DNA of 64,000 bases from Ferrithrix thermotolerans DSM 19514 (GTDB lineage: Bacteria; Actinomycetota; Acidimicrobiia; Acidimicrobiales; CAIXPF01): the NCBI GenBank assembly GCA_945906305.1, contig CAMDQT010000006.1:61916-125915 (forward strand). The letters are read 5' to 3'. Shown piece after piece: positions 27,006-35,866 of the stretch; within the stretch, counting starts at the first letter, position 1; the number at the start of each line of letters is the position of its first letter. The notes under the pieces are model-generated. The model was not told the origin of the DNA, searched no databases, and saw only the letters and a program-made list of their open reading frames with translations. A program made the position numbers and the translations under genes.

Positions 27006-27584
27006 TCAGGCCGGAAAGGCCAGCGGCCGACCTAAACGGGTGAAGAGGTCCTGCAACATCCGCAAGGTCATGCCCCAAATCACCCGGTCCCCGGCGATGG
27101 CAATGCCGGGGAAGGTCTCCCGCGGACGCATCGGCGCGTTATAGGCCACTGCGTGTCGCGGGTCGGCCAGTTCACTCAACGGAATCCACAGCGTGTCGGC
27201 CACTTCGTAGTTGGGCTGCAGCGCAGGCCGTGGTCCGGGCAACCAGTAGCCGAACGCTGACACCGTGATCGGCCGGACACCACCGTGCAGATCGGCCAGC
27301 TTGCCGAGGCGCTCCGCCGGGGCAAGGTCGAGGGCAACCTCCTCCAGCGTCTCGCGCTCCGCAGTGGCCATGGCGTGCTCGTCAACGGGATCGACCCGGC
27401 CGCCCGGCAGCGCCATGTGCCCCGACCATGGGTCACCCTCGCGGCGGGCTCGTTCGATGAACAGCATCTCCGAGCCGTGCTCACCGTCGCGAAACACCGC
27501 CGCCACCGCGGCGCGGGCACCGGGCGGTACCGGGCTCGCCGTCAGGTGGTCATCAAATACCTCGCGTAGGAACTGCAACTCCAT
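27006..27584 (-). CDS. Nudix hydrolase, CoA-pyrophosphatase type
   Basis: Hydrolase of 192 residues for nucleoside-diphosphate derivatives. The Nudix box is GGRVDP...RETLEEVAL around residues 68-92, with GHMALPGGRVD at its start; the SGHMALPGG context is common in CoA and NADH pyrophosphatases. The frame is open 29 codons further upstream, but ATG 27584 gives the typical N-terminus (MELQFLREVFDDHL). It may trim oxidised or unwanted CoA species, which would fit a region rich in CoA enzymes. Divergent from the D-aminoacylase-like gene. Confidence 0.85.
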   Translation of the reverse strand: MELQFLREVFDDHLTASPVPPGARAAVAAVFRDGEHGSEMLFIERARREGDPWSGHMALPGGRVDPVDEHAMATAERETLEEVALDLAPAERLGKLADLHGGVRPITVSAFGYWLPGPRPALQPNYEVADTLWIPLSELADPRHAVAYNAPMRPRETFPGIAIAGDRVIWGMTLRMLQDLFTRLGRPLAFPA

Positions 27585-27707
27585 CCCGGCCGATCGTAAC
27601 GGGCCACCGGCCCAACCCACGGGTTCGCGCCTGTGCTCATCGGCCATGCGACGGTCCCCTTCGCGTGGCACACTTCACAGGCGTCGATTACGCCAAGGAG
27701 CCCCAAC

Positions 27708-29417
27708 ATGACTGCACCCAGCGGCATAGACCTGATCATTCGCAACGGAACGGTGGTAGACGGCACGGGCGCACCAGCGCGCCGGGCCGACGTCGCCATC
27801 AAGGGTGACCGTATCGTCGCGGTCAAGGCGACCATCAGCGGCCGAGCCACCCGGGAGATCGACGCCACCGATCGCCTGGTCACCCCCGGCTTCGTCGACG
27901 TCCATACCCACCTTGACGCCCAGCTGGCGTGGGATCCGATGCCGACGTCGTCGTGCTGGCACGGCATAACCAGCGCAGTGCTCGGCAACTGTGGTGTCAC
28001 CTTCGCCCCGGTTGGCCCCGGCCAGAAGGAATTCCTCGCCGAGATGATGGAATCGGTCGAGGACATTCCCCGCGAAGCAATTCTCGGCGGCCTGCCTTGG
28101 GACTGGACGACCTACGGCGATTACCTCGGCTGGCTGGACCGCATTCCCAAGGGCATCAACGTCGGCGGGCTCGTCGGCCATTGCGCGCTGCGAGTGGCCG
28201 CCATGGGCGAGCGGGCCATGACGGAGGGTTCGGGCACCGCAGAGGACATCGCGGCAATGGCGGTGATGGCCGAGGAGGCCATGCGCTCGGGGGCGCTGGG
28301 CATCTCCACCAGCCGGACGTTGGGCCACACCGTGCCCGATGGCCGCCCCGTGCCGGGCACCTGGGCCGAATCCGACGAGTTGTTGGCGTTCGCCGACGTA
28401 CTGGGCAAGGTCGGCCGGGGGCTGTTCGAAGGGGCCATGCGGCTCGGCGAGCGCGACAACGAGGCCTTGACCAATACCCGCCACGAGATCGCCCTGCTGG
28501 GCGAGATCAGCCGCCGCTCGGGTCGGCCGGTCAGCTACGGCCTGGTGCAGTCGGACCGCCGGCCCGACCTCTACCGCAGGGTCATCGAGTTCAACCGCGA
28601 GGAAAACGCCAACGGCGCCCTGCTACGGCCGCAGACCACCGCCCGGGGCATCGGCATGATCTACAACTTGTTCAACCGCACGCCATGGGCCCGCAGCACC
28701 GCCTGGCAAGAGCTGCGCACCATGTCCCGTGAAGAGCGCATGGCCGCGCTGCGCAACGCCGATCTTCGGGCCCGCCTCATCGCCGACGGCGACACGACAA
28801 AGCTGCCCATGAGCTACGAGCAGCTTTTCGTTCTACCTGTGGGTGACGCACGCTACGACTGCAAGGTGGAAGACAGCCTCGCCGCCCATGCGGCCCGCCG
28901 TGGCGTCGGCCCCGTGGAGGCGTTCATCGACCTGTGCCTGGAGCGCAACGGGTTCGTGAACCTCAACTACCCGATCCTCAACCACCAGCTCAGCGCGGTG
29001 GAGGAGATGCTGGACATGGACCTCATCACGCTCGGCCTCGCCGATGCCGGTGCCCACGTCGGCCAGATCATGGACACCAGCCAGCCGACCTTCTTGCTCA
29101 CCTACTGGGTGCGCGAGCGTCAGCGCTGGACGGTGGAGGAGGCCATCCGCCGCCTCACCTCGGACACCGCAGACCTGTTCGGCTTCAATGGTCGGGGTCG
29201 CCTCCAGGCTGGCAACTTCGCCGACCTCAACGTGATCGACTTCGATCACCTGTCACTGCCCCAGCCGGAGTACGTCAACGACCTGCCTAATGGCGCCGGG
29301 CGCTACATCCAGGGTTCAACCGGCTACGACTACACCCTCGTCAACGGCGAGGTGTTCATGGATCACGGCGAGCACGCCGGCGCACTCGCCGGTCGTCTGG
29401 TGCGCTCGGGCAGCTGA
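27708..29417 (+). CDS. N-acyl-D-amino-acid deacylase-family amidohydrolase
   Basis: Metal-dependent amidohydrolase of 569 residues. Metal ligands are in VDVHTHLDAQ (His66, His68). Cys95 in NCGVTFAP is the conserved cysteine of D-aminoacylases, and SNAMNxHP-like signatures are replaced by DAGAHVGQ in the C-terminal part (LGLADAGAHVGQIMD). The family hydrolyses N-acyl-D-amino acids and related amides. ATG 27708 has AAGGAG with 8 nt spacing, and the longer upstream frame is ignored. It is divergent from the Nudix gene. Many actinobacteria carry several such genes in degradation clusters, so the true substrate may differ. Confidence 0.9.
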   Translation: MTAPSGIDLIIRNGTVVDGTGAPARRADVAIKGDRIVAVKATISGRATREIDATDRLVTPGFVDVHTHLDAQLAWDPMPTSSCWHGITSAVLGNCGVTFAPVGPGQKEFLAEMMESVEDIPREAILGGLPWDWTTYGDYLGWLDRIPKGINVGGLVGHCALRVAAMGERAMTEGSGTAEDIAAMAVMAEEAMRSGALGISTSRTLGHTVPDGRPVPGTWAESDELLAFADVLGKVGRGLFEGAMRLGERDNEALTNTRHEIALLGEISRRSGRPVSYGLVQSDRRPDLYRRVIEFNREENANGALLRPQTTARGIGMIYNLFNRTPWARSTAWQELRTMSREERMAALRNADLRARLIADGDTTKLPMSYEQLFVLPVGDARYDCKVEDSLAAHAARRGVGPVEAFIDLCLERNGFVNLNYPILNHQLSAVEEMLDMDLITLGLADAGAHVGQIMDTSQPTFLLTYWVRERQRWTVEEAIRRLTSDTADLFGFNGRGRLQAGNFADLNVIDFDHLSLPQPEYVNDLPNGAGRYIQGSTGYDYTLVNGEVFMDHGEHAGALAGRLVRSGS

Positions 29418-29518
29418 GCGCTTCGGGGCCGCGAACCCTCGGACCAGCAACTTGTTTTACTGCGGATTGGGCGGCGCCCAACGGTGCCGCCCGACCCGCG
29501 TCCCGCTTGCCACGTTGC

Positions 29519-29896
29519 TCAGGGACGGCGCAGGGTGACCACGCGGTGCTTGACCCGCCAGCCGTCCGCCGTCTTGACGACGTCGTCGTTGTAGGACGCG
29601 GTGCCCATCTTGCCGCCGGAGAGCATCGCCACGAGCCGGAAGTACAGCTTGACGCCCTCCCCCGTCTCGTCGACATAGATGTTGGTCATCAGGTGAGTCT
29701 TGGGGTGCGCCGCCTCGGTGTCCATGTACTGCTGGATAGCGGCAAGGCCCTGCAGCGCCGGGCCGCCGAGATCGACGATGTCGAACACCGCGTCCTCGGT
29801 GAAGATACGAGCGAGGCGAGGCCAGTCGCGATCGTCGATGGCATCGCCGTAGCGACCCGGCAGTTCGTGCAGTTCAAGGCGGTCAGCAGGTTGCAT
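29519..29896 (-). CDS. SnoaL/NTF2-like protein
   Basis: Small alpha+beta-barrel protein of 125 residues with the pattern of the SnoaL-like (nuclear transport factor 2) fold: LHELPGRYGDAIDDRDWPRL, FTEDAVFDI, MTNIYVDE and a final VKTADGWRVKHRVV. Members bind small hydrophobic ligands and act as cyclases, dehydratases or isomerases. ATG 29896 is the first start that gives the family N-terminus. It lies opposite and upstream of the CoA-transferase gene at 29993 and converges with the D-aminoacylase-like gene. Catalytic activity cannot be predicted. Confidence 0.85.
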   Translation of the reverse strand: MQPADRLELHELPGRYGDAIDDRDWPRLARIFTEDAVFDIVDLGGPALQGLAAIQQYMDTEAAHPKTHLMTNIYVDETGEGVKLYFRLVAMLSGGKMGTASYNDDVVKTADGWRVKHRVVTLRRP

Positions 29897-29992
29897 GACG
29901 CGGCACTGTACGGCGTAGACGGTAACCCTGCTGGCCCACAACCAGGCGCGTCCCAATACGGTGGCGGCTGGTGTCCCCTACGATTGGGGCCG

Positions 29993-31252
29993 ATGCAGCA
30001 AGGATTGCTCGACGGGATCAAGGTCATCGACTTCACCCAAGCGTTGTCGGGGCCGACCCTTACTCGCTACCTGGCCGAACTCGGGGCCGACGTGGTCAAG
30101 GTCGAGATCCCACCGCAGGGTGACATCACCCGGCTGTCCCAGACGACACGCGACGGGCGCAGCGGCTATTTCGTGTCGGTCAACCGGGCTAAGCGCTCGC
30201 TGTGCGTCGACGTCAAGGACCCGCGCGGCCACCAACTCGTGCTGGACCTGCTGGAGGGGGCCGACGTCCTGGCGGAAAATTTCCGACCGGGGACCATCGA
30301 CCGGTTGGGGTTCGGCTGGGACGTGGTGCACGCCCGCAACAAGCGGCTCGTCATGTGCTCCATCTCCGCCTTCGGCCAGGACGGGCCGTTGGCCAAACAC
30401 GCTGGCTACGACGGCGTCGCGCAGGCCTTCGCCGGCGTGACGTCGATGAACGGGGAGGCGGATGGAGCGCCCATCGTGGCCGGGGCGGCGATGGGCGATG
30501 TGCTCACCGGGGTGAACGCCGTGGCCGCCGTGCTCGGCGCCCTCTACCACCGCGAGCGTGCCGGTGTGGGCCAGCATGTGTCGGTCTCGCTGCTCGAGTC
30601 CTACCTGCAAGCTCACGACAGCTCGATCCAGAGCTATTCGCTCAGCGGCGGCAAGCTCGTGCAGACCCGGTCGGGCCGATTCCACCCGCTGGGCTGCCCC
30701 TACGGCATTTTCACCGCCACGGACGGATACCTGTTCATCTGTGCCGCCGCGGATCGTCACTGGCGCGACCTCTGCGCCGCCATGGGGCGTCCCGATTTGG
30801 CCGCCAACCACCGCTGGGCGGTGCGAGCCACCCGCGAGCAGGACAAGGCGACGGTCAATGCCTTTCTCGACGCGTGGCTGATGTCGTTGCCGTCTCGCGA
30901 CCATGGCCTCGCCTTGCTGCAACGCCACGGGGTACCCGTCGGCCCGGTGCACAGCATTGACGAGGTGGTCGCCCACCCGGACCTGCGGGCCATCGGTGCG
31001 CTGCGTGAGGTAACCGACCCGGTGTTTGGCCACCTCGACGTGCCCGGCTTCCCGCTGCACTTCTCGGCCTTTGGGGGCGAAGAGGACACCACCGGCGAAT
31101 ATCACGGCCCAGAGGCGGCGTTCCTCGGTGAGCACAACGAGGAGATTGCGGTGGGCCGTGCCGGTATGAGCGCGCAACGCTACGCCGACCTCGTCGCCGA
31201 TGGCGTGCTACGCGCCGAGCCCGTCACCCCCCGTCCCTCCCGGCAACGCTGA
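29993..31252 (+). CDS. CaiB/BaiF family III CoA-transferase
   Basis: CoA-transferase of 419 residues that moves CoA between carboxylic acids through an aspartyl-CoA thioester. The N-terminal signature KVIDFTQALSGPTLTRYLAE is present, followed by NRAKRSLCVD and the catalytic Asp169 in AAMGDVLTGV, then GVGQHVSVSLLE. The long open frame continues 162 codons upstream over the SnoaL gene, but ATG 29993 gives the normal start. It is divergent from the SnoaL-like gene. Substrates are unknown; the family includes L-carnitine, bile-acid, oxalate and succinyl transferases. Confidence 0.93.
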   Translation: MQQGLLDGIKVIDFTQALSGPTLTRYLAELGADVVKVEIPPQGDITRLSQTTRDGRSGYFVSVNRAKRSLCVDVKDPRGHQLVLDLLEGADVLAENFRPGTIDRLGFGWDVVHARNKRLVMCSISAFGQDGPLAKHAGYDGVAQAFAGVTSMNGEADGAPIVAGAAMGDVLTGVNAVAAVLGALYHRERAGVGQHVSVSLLESYLQAHDSSIQSYSLSGGKLVQTRSGRFHPLGCPYGIFTATDGYLFICAAADRHWRDLCAAMGRPDLAANHRWAVRATREQDKATVNAFLDAWLMSLPSRDHGLALLQRHGVPVGPVHSIDEVVAHPDLRAIGALREVTDPVFGHLDVPGFPLHFSAFGGEEDTTGEYHGPEAAFLGEHNEEIAVGRAGMSAQRYADLVADGVLRAEPVTPRPSRQR

Positions 31253-31282
31253 CCGTCCCGACAACACTGACCGCAGGGCGGC

Positions 31283-31620
31283 TCAGCCGGACCGCCACGC
31301 ATCGGCGTCTGTCCCGCAGATCAACACGAAGCTGTGGTCGAAAAGATCGAGCGTGGAAACCGGCCGACCGTCGCGGCGGCATTGGAGGTGCGGGGCCCGG
31401 TGCCGCGGACGGGCGCACGGCGCGTAGTCCGACACCGCGTCCCCAACCTCGGGTCGCTCGGTACCATCGGCTATGAGCGCGCCGCGCTCGTCGTGCAGGC
31501 CGAGGTCCATGCCCAGCCAGTTGCCGGACCGGGCCGAGTCGGCCACCGCCGCCACAGCCCCACCGGCCCGGCACCCACTACCACGACGGTCCTCTCCGTT
31601 CGCGGCCCGAGATCACCCAC
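31283..31620 (-). pseudogene. Internally deleted FAD-dependent aromatic-ring monooxygenase
   Basis: Two frames on the minus strand hold the two ends of a phenol-hydroxylase-like flavin monooxygenase. From GTG 31620 the frame reads into VVVVGAGPVGL, the N-terminal FAD-binding GxGxxG motif. Immediately after it, in a different frame (from 31555), comes SGNWLGMDLGLHDERG and then CARPRHRAPH and GRPVSTLDLFDHSFVL, which are C-terminal motifs of the same family. The roughly 300 residues between them are missing and the last part of the C-terminus is cut at stop 31283. An internal deletion with frame change explains this. The rest of the 455-nt gap between the flanking genes (31253-31707) shows nothing else. 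Confidence 0.72.
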
Positions 31621-31707
31621 CTTTTCACTCCGTCCGTGCACAGCCAGGGGGCCGACTCAGTTCGCCTCGCGGCTCCGTAGCAACCCCGTCGACGCTCGGC
31701 CCTCCAC

Positions 31708-32943
31708 TCAGCCCAGGCGGGCGGCACCCACCGCCGCCAACGCCTCGATGGAAGCGCGATCCCACCCAAGCTCGGCGAGCACTTCGGCCGTGTGCTCGCC
31801 AGGGTTGGGGGCGTGACGGCGCAGCGACGTGTCCATCGTGTCGTACCGAACCGAATCTCGTACCCTTCGGTATGGTCCCTCGGTTGGATGCTCGACCACG
31901 GGCAACAGATCCACCGCGACGAGATGCGGGTCCTCATGGGCCCGGGCCAAATCCATGACCGACAAGGCGGGAATCGAATGGAGCTCACAGAAGGCCAGCC
32001 ACTGCGCCACCGTGTGATTCGGGGCCTGTTCCTCCACCAACCCATAAAGCTCGCTGCTGTGGGCGATCCGCTCGCCATGTTCGGCAAATCGGGGATCTTG
32101 GGCCAGTTCTGGGCGACCGACGAAGGTGAAGAAGTCTCGCCAATTGGCGTCGGTGTAGGGCAACAGACAGGCCCACCCGTCCGCACATCGATAGGGCCGC
32201 CGATAGGGGTTCATGGCCCGCACATAGCCGACGTCGCCCAGAGGCGGCTCGAATATCGCCCCGCCGTGGTGCTCGGCGAGGTTGAACGCCACCATCGTCT
32301 CGAACATCGGCACCTCAATGGTCTGGCCTTGCCCGGTGCGTTCGCGAAAGAACAGTGCCGCCATCACGGCCTGCACGACATGCAACGCGCACACCTTGTC
32401 CGCCACCACCGCGGGCGAAAATCCGGGGCGGCCCGTCACCCGACCGATGAGGTCGGCATACCCCGAAGCGGCCTGAATGGCATCGTCGTACGCCGCCCGT
32501 CCACCGTAGGGGCCGTCAGAGCCGAACCCGTTGGCCACACAGTGGATGAGGCGGGGATGGCGACGGCGCAAGGTGTCCGCATCAAGACCCAGCCGGGCCA
32601 ACGCAGAGGACCGCATGTTGCTCAGCAGCACGTCGGCCGAGGCCACCAATTCGGCCGCGGCAGCCGCGCCGTCGCGATGTTTGAGATCGAGGGCCACGCT
32701 TCTCTTGTTGCGGTGCAGGTTCAGACTGAACCAGTTCATTGAGGGGTGACGCAATGGTGGGGTGCTCAAGAACGCCTCACCCTGAACTGACTCGAGGCGG
32801 ATGACATCCGCCCCGTGATCGGCCAGCATCCGCGCCGCCATCGGACCCATGAGCACCGTGGTCAAGTCGATGATCCGGATGCCGTCGAACGCCGCGGCGA
32901 TCACGCCGGTGGATGGGGCAGCAGAGGGGGCGAGTTCGGTCAC
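31708..32943 (-). CDS. CaiB/BaiF family III CoA-transferase
   Basis: CoA-transferase of 411 residues. Signature regions are IRIIDLTTVLMGPMAARMLA, NLHRNKRSVALDLK, the probable catalytic Asp182 in PAVVADKVCAL and the following TGQGQTIEVPMFE. The start is GTG 32943. The region upstream is divergent from the lactonase-type amidohydrolase gene 59 nt away. Downstream on the same strand lies the monooxygenase pseudogene, so the original operon may have coupled CoA transfer to ring hydroxylation. Confidence 0.93.
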   Translation of the reverse strand: MTELAPSAAPSTGVIAAAFDGIRIIDLTTVLMGPMAARMLADHGADVIRLESVQGEAFLSTPPLRHPSMNWFSLNLHRNKRSVALDLKHRDGAAAAAELVASADVLLSNMRSSALARLGLDADTLRRRHPRLIHCVANGFGSDGPYGGRAAYDDAIQAASGYADLIGRVTGRPGFSPAVVADKVCALHVVQAVMAALFFRERTGQGQTIEVPMFETMVAFNLAEHHGGAIFEPPLGDVGYVRAMNPYRRPYRCADGWACLLPYTDANWRDFFTFVGRPELAQDPRFAEHGERIAHSSELYGLVEEQAPNHTVAQWLAFCELHSIPALSVMDLARAHEDPHLVAVDLLPVVEHPTEGPYRRVRDSVRYDTMDTSLRRHAPNPGEHTAEVLAELGWDRASIEALAAVGAARLG

Positions 32944-33002
32944 GACGGGAGTATTTCACGCCCCGACGCGGCCACCCGAGGCGACCGCTAGGGTCCACGG
33001 GG

Positions 33003-33977
33003 ATGGAACCGCTCACGATTGTCGACCCTGACCTGCCCATCATCGACGCCCACCATCACCTGTGGCTCGAAGGTGGGCACGGTGGGCAACGGGCCTACAC
33101 CGCGGAACAACTGCGCCGGGACACCGCAACTGGCCACAACATCCGCGCCACGGTGTTCGTGGAATGCCACTCGTGTTACCGCAGCGACGGACCGAGCGAG
33201 TTTCGCCCGATCGGGGAGACCGAGTTCGTGGCGGCCCAGGCCGCTCAGGCCCGAGACCAAGGCGGAGCGCCGATCGCGGCCATCGTCGGTCACGCCGACC
33301 TCGCATTGGGCGAAGCCGTCCAAGACGTGTTGGCCGCGCACGAGGAAGCGGGCCGCGGGCTCTTCCGCGGGGTTCGCCACACCACTGCCCACGACCCGGC
33401 CCCGATGAACAACAGCGCCGCCGGCGCCGGGCTCATGGCCGATCCCGCCTTCCGCGACGGGGTGCGTACCCTGGGTCGACTCGGCTACAGCTACGACGCG
33501 TTCTTCTTCCATCCGCAGCTACCCGAAGCAGTCGAGCTGGCCCGAGCCTGCCCGGACGTGACGATCGTGACCAACCACTTCGCCACACCCATCGCGGGCG
33601 GGCCGTACCGGGGCCGGGCCGAGGAGACCAGGACGTTCTGGCGGCAAAACATCGTGGAGCTCGCCCGCTGCGCCAACGTGGTCATGAAGCTGGGGGCCAT
33701 CACCCGGCCACTTTCAGGCGAGCGTTGGGACCGCGACGCGGCGACCGCCACCGGGGCGGACATCAGCCGCGCTTGGCGCGACGAAATCCTCTGGTGCATC
33801 GAGCACTTCGGACCCGACCGCTGCCTGTTCGAGTCGAATTTCCCCGTCGACAAACCGTGTGTGTCCTACGCCGAGCTGTGGAACGGCTTCAAGCTCGCCA
33901 CCGCGAGCTTTGGGCCCGACGAACGCCGCTCGCTGTTCCATGACACCGCGGCGCGCGTGTACCGGATCGCCACCTGA
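33003..33977 (+). CDS. Amidohydrolase/lactonase-type TIM-barrel hydrolase (COG3618-like)
   Basis: Hydrolase of 324 residues resembling 2-pyrone-4,6-dicarboxylate lactonase-type amidohydrolases. The N-terminal metal motif is IIDAHHHLWLEGG, a mid-barrel strand reads GLFRGVRHTTAHDP, and near the end CLFESNFPVDKPCVSY carries the likely general-base aspartate. The longer open frame is discarded in favour of ATG 33003, which puts the HHH motif at residues 18-20. These enzymes open lactones or hydrolyse ring intermediates in aromatic catabolism, which suits the neighbouring CoA-transferase, but the substrate is unknown. Confidence 0.87.
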   Translation: MEPLTIVDPDLPIIDAHHHLWLEGGHGGQRAYTAEQLRRDTATGHNIRATVFVECHSCYRSDGPSEFRPIGETEFVAAQAAQARDQGGAPIAAIVGHADLALGEAVQDVLAAHEEAGRGLFRGVRHTTAHDPAPMNNSAAGAGLMADPAFRDGVRTLGRLGYSYDAFFFHPQLPEAVELARACPDVTIVTNHFATPIAGGPYRGRAEETRTFWRQNIVELARCANVVMKLGAITRPLSGERWDRDAATATGADISRAWRDEILWCIEHFGPDRCLFESNFPVDKPCVSYAELWNGFKLATASFGPDERRSLFHDTAARVYRIAT

Positions 33978-34053
33978 CGCCACCGCTCGGGTCGTTGCGA
34001 TCGCCCAACGGCGAGGGCTGTGCCCGCAGTGGTCTGATGGACCCCCGTCGCGC

Positions 34054-34722
34054 TCAGCCCAACTGCAAAACCCGGTCGGCGAGCGCACGGGTGTCAGCCG
34101 GGTCGCTGCAGGCCAATATGACGGTGGCGGAACGCGCCGCCAGCCGGGCCGCTATCCAGTCGGCCACCGCCACCCGGGTGCGGCCATGCAACGCGGCCAA
34201 CGGATCGTCCAAGATGATCACCGAGGGCGCCGCCACGAAGCAGCGGGCCAGTGCCACGCGCTGGGTCTCGCCGCCCGACAGGGTCCAACCCTCGCGCTGG
34301 TAGACCGCGGGGTCCAGCCCCAGTTCCTCCAGAACTGTCTCCGCCGCAGTCGACACGGGGCTCGTCGTCACCTCCGGGCCCCACCCCACCCGGACCTGCG
34401 CCACCGCCGCCACGTCCGCCACCAGGACAGGCCGGGCCGGCAGGTAGGCGACGGGGCGTTGTGCGGGCGGCCGCCACAGACCAGCCACCGGATCGTCCCA
34501 CACCCCGTCGGGTCCGACCAGACGTCCCGCGGTCAACCGCAACCGGCCGACGAGCGCCTCGAGCACCGTGGACTTGCCGGAGCCGACCTCGCCGACGATG
34601 CCGACGACCTCGCCCTCGGACGCATCGATGTGCACCGTTAGCGCAAAACCTTCCCGTTCGAGCCGGGCATCGAGGTGTAAGCCCGGCGGGGCGAAGTTCA
34701 CCGGGACAGACACGTCGGGCAT
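34054..34722 (-). CDS. ABC transporter ATPase, ModC-like, without partner genes
   Basis: Short nucleotide-binding subunit of 222 residues. Walker A is VGEVGSGKST, the signature WTLSGGETQRVALARC and Walker B VIILDDPLAALHG. The spacing and short Q-loop region resemble molybdate (ModC) ATPases, but the C-terminal molybdate-sensing (TOBE) domain is missing, and no ModA or ModB gene is near. ATG 34722 is preferred over a longer frame. It is divergent from azlC, with a 122-nt spacer that carries a hairpin and a direct repeat. The partner permease and the true substrate are not visible here. Confidence 0.85.
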   Translation of the reverse strand: MPDVSVPVNFAPPGLHLDARLEREGFALTVHIDASEGEVVGIVGEVGSGKSTVLEALVGRLRLTAGRLVGPDGVWDDPVAGLWRPPAQRPVAYLPARPVLVADVAAVAQVRVGWGPEVTTSPVSTAAETVLEELGLDPAVYQREGWTLSGGETQRVALARCFVAAPSVIILDDPLAALHGRTRVAVADWIAARLAARSATVILACSDPADTRALADRVLQLG

Positions 34723-34754
34723 CGTCCCAGTCTGACCGGTTGTGGTCTCCTCGG

Positions 34755-34832
34755 GCCGTAACCACGCCGCGGCCACAGCCATCGGCGTCAGGCCGATGCG
34801 GCTACGGTGCCCTCGATCATGCGCCGTAACCA
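34755..34832. repeat. Direct repeat GCCGTAACCA in the azlC/ModC-like spacer
   Basis: Two exact 10-base copies at 34755-34764 and 34823-34832, in the same orientation, flank the hairpin between the divergent ATPase and azlC genes. A shared regulator site is possible, but a chance match in GC-rich DNA cannot be excluded. Confidence 0.35.
34780..34798. promoter_or_regulatory. Hairpin in the divergent spacer before azlC
   Basis: CATCGGC (34780-34786) and GCCGATG (34792-34798) form a perfect 7-bp stem with a 5-base loop. It lies in the 122-nt spacer shared by the ATPase gene and azlC, where a promoter or operator is expected. Function is inferred only from position. Confidence 0.4.
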
Positions 34833-34844
34833 AGAGACCAAGCC

Positions 34845-35558
34845 ATGACCGAAGCCCAACGGCCAGCCACGGTGAGGCGAGGCAAAGGCGCGTTTGATCT
34901 CGGCACGCTGCTGTTCGCCTCGATAGCCGTGGGTATCGCCGTCACCTCGATCCTGAGCGGCGTGGGCACCTCAGGCTGGGCGGTGATGGCGGCGTGCACC
35001 TTCGCCTATTCGGGTACCGGCGAGGTCGCCTATGCCTCCGTCATCGCTGCCGGGGGAGCCATGACCCCCGCTCTGGCCGCCGCCATGCTGGTCAGCTCAC
35101 GGTTTGGGCTGCTGGCTCTGAGCATGACTGGGCGCTGGAAAGCCCCATTGTGGGAGCGAATTGCGATAGCCCATCTCGCATCCGAGGTGGCCGTGGCCGC
35201 CGCCATCGAGGCCGAACCGCGCGGCGAGCGGGCGGCGCGGCGGGCCTTCTTCGAGTTGGTGTTGTGCAACACCGCGGGCTGGATCATCGGCTCGGGGATC
35301 GGCCTCGCCCTGGGTGACATCGTGGGCAACACGGCCACGATCGGACTCGATGTGGTGTTCCCGGCCTCCTTCGTCGGTGCGGTGGTCAACAGCCTGCGCC
35401 GCAAAGACAGCACGGTGGCGGTCCTCGCCGGAGCGGCGGCGGCGCTGGTCCTCACGCCTGTCCTGCCGCCAGGATTGCCGGTGCTATTGGCCGCGGCCAC
35501 GTCTTTACCGGCAATGGCAGCGCCGAGCGCCACCTGGCGGAAGCCGTTCGCGTCGTGA
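34845..35558 (+). CDS. azlC: AzlC-family branched-chain amino acid exporter, large subunit
   Basis: Membrane protein of 237 residues with the AzlC pattern: ASIAVGIAVTSILSGVG, a helix with CTFAYSGTGEVAYASVIAAG, and SRFGLLALSMTGRWKAP. With AzlD it exports branched-chain or other amino acids. The azlD start codon overlaps its stop (GTGA at 35555-35558), which confirms the pair. It is divergent from the orphan ABC ATPase. No Lrp-type regulator is adjacent. Confidence 0.9.
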   Translation: MTEAQRPATVRRGKGAFDLGTLLFASIAVGIAVTSILSGVGTSGWAVMAACTFAYSGTGEVAYASVIAAGGAMTPALAAAMLVSSRFGLLALSMTGRWKAPLWERIAIAHLASEVAVAAAIEAEPRGERAARRAFFELVLCNTAGWIIGSGIGLALGDIVGNTATIGLDVVFPASFVGAVVNSLRRKDSTVAVLAGAAAALVLTPVLPPGLPVLLAAATSLPAMAAPSATWRKPFAS

Positions 35559-35866
35559 CCGCCCTCGCCACCTTGCTGTTCATCCTCGGTGTGTTCGCCA
35601 TCCGCATGGTCGGTGGTTTCTCCCTGAGCGGCGTGCTGGCTGGCAACGAGCGGGTGACCCGACTGCTGTTGTTGATGCCGTTGTCGATCGTGTCGGCGGT
35701 GGTGGCCGTCCAGACCTTCACCAAGGGAACCACCGTGGTGCTCGATGCGCGCGCCGTGGGCATTGCGGTGGCCGCGATCCTGTCTTGGCGCAAGGTGCCA
35801 CTGGGTGTTGTGGTGGTGATCGCCGCCCTGACCACGGCGCTGGTCCGCCAGTTCGGCTGGGGTTGA
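35555..35866 (+). CDS. azlD: AzlD-family branched-chain amino acid exporter, small subunit
   Basis: Small membrane protein of 103 residues with three to four helices (LLFILGVFAIRMVGGFSLSG, LLLLMPLSIVSAVVAVQTF, and a C-terminal pair), as usual for AzlD. It starts at GTG 35555, overlapping the azlC stop, and the two subunits form one exporter. The 220-nt stretch after it (35867-36086) contains only a doubtful short open frame (35939-36013). Confidence 0.88.
   Translation: MTALATLLFILGVFAIRMVGGFSLSGVLAGNERVTRLLLLMPLSIVSAVVAVQTFTKGTTVVLDARAVGIAVAAILSWRKVPLGVVVVIAALTTALVRQFGWG

Noticed and set aside
29978..31177. 399-codon open frame on the minus strand
   Set aside because: Antisense of the CoA-transferase, which carries all family motifs on the plus strand.
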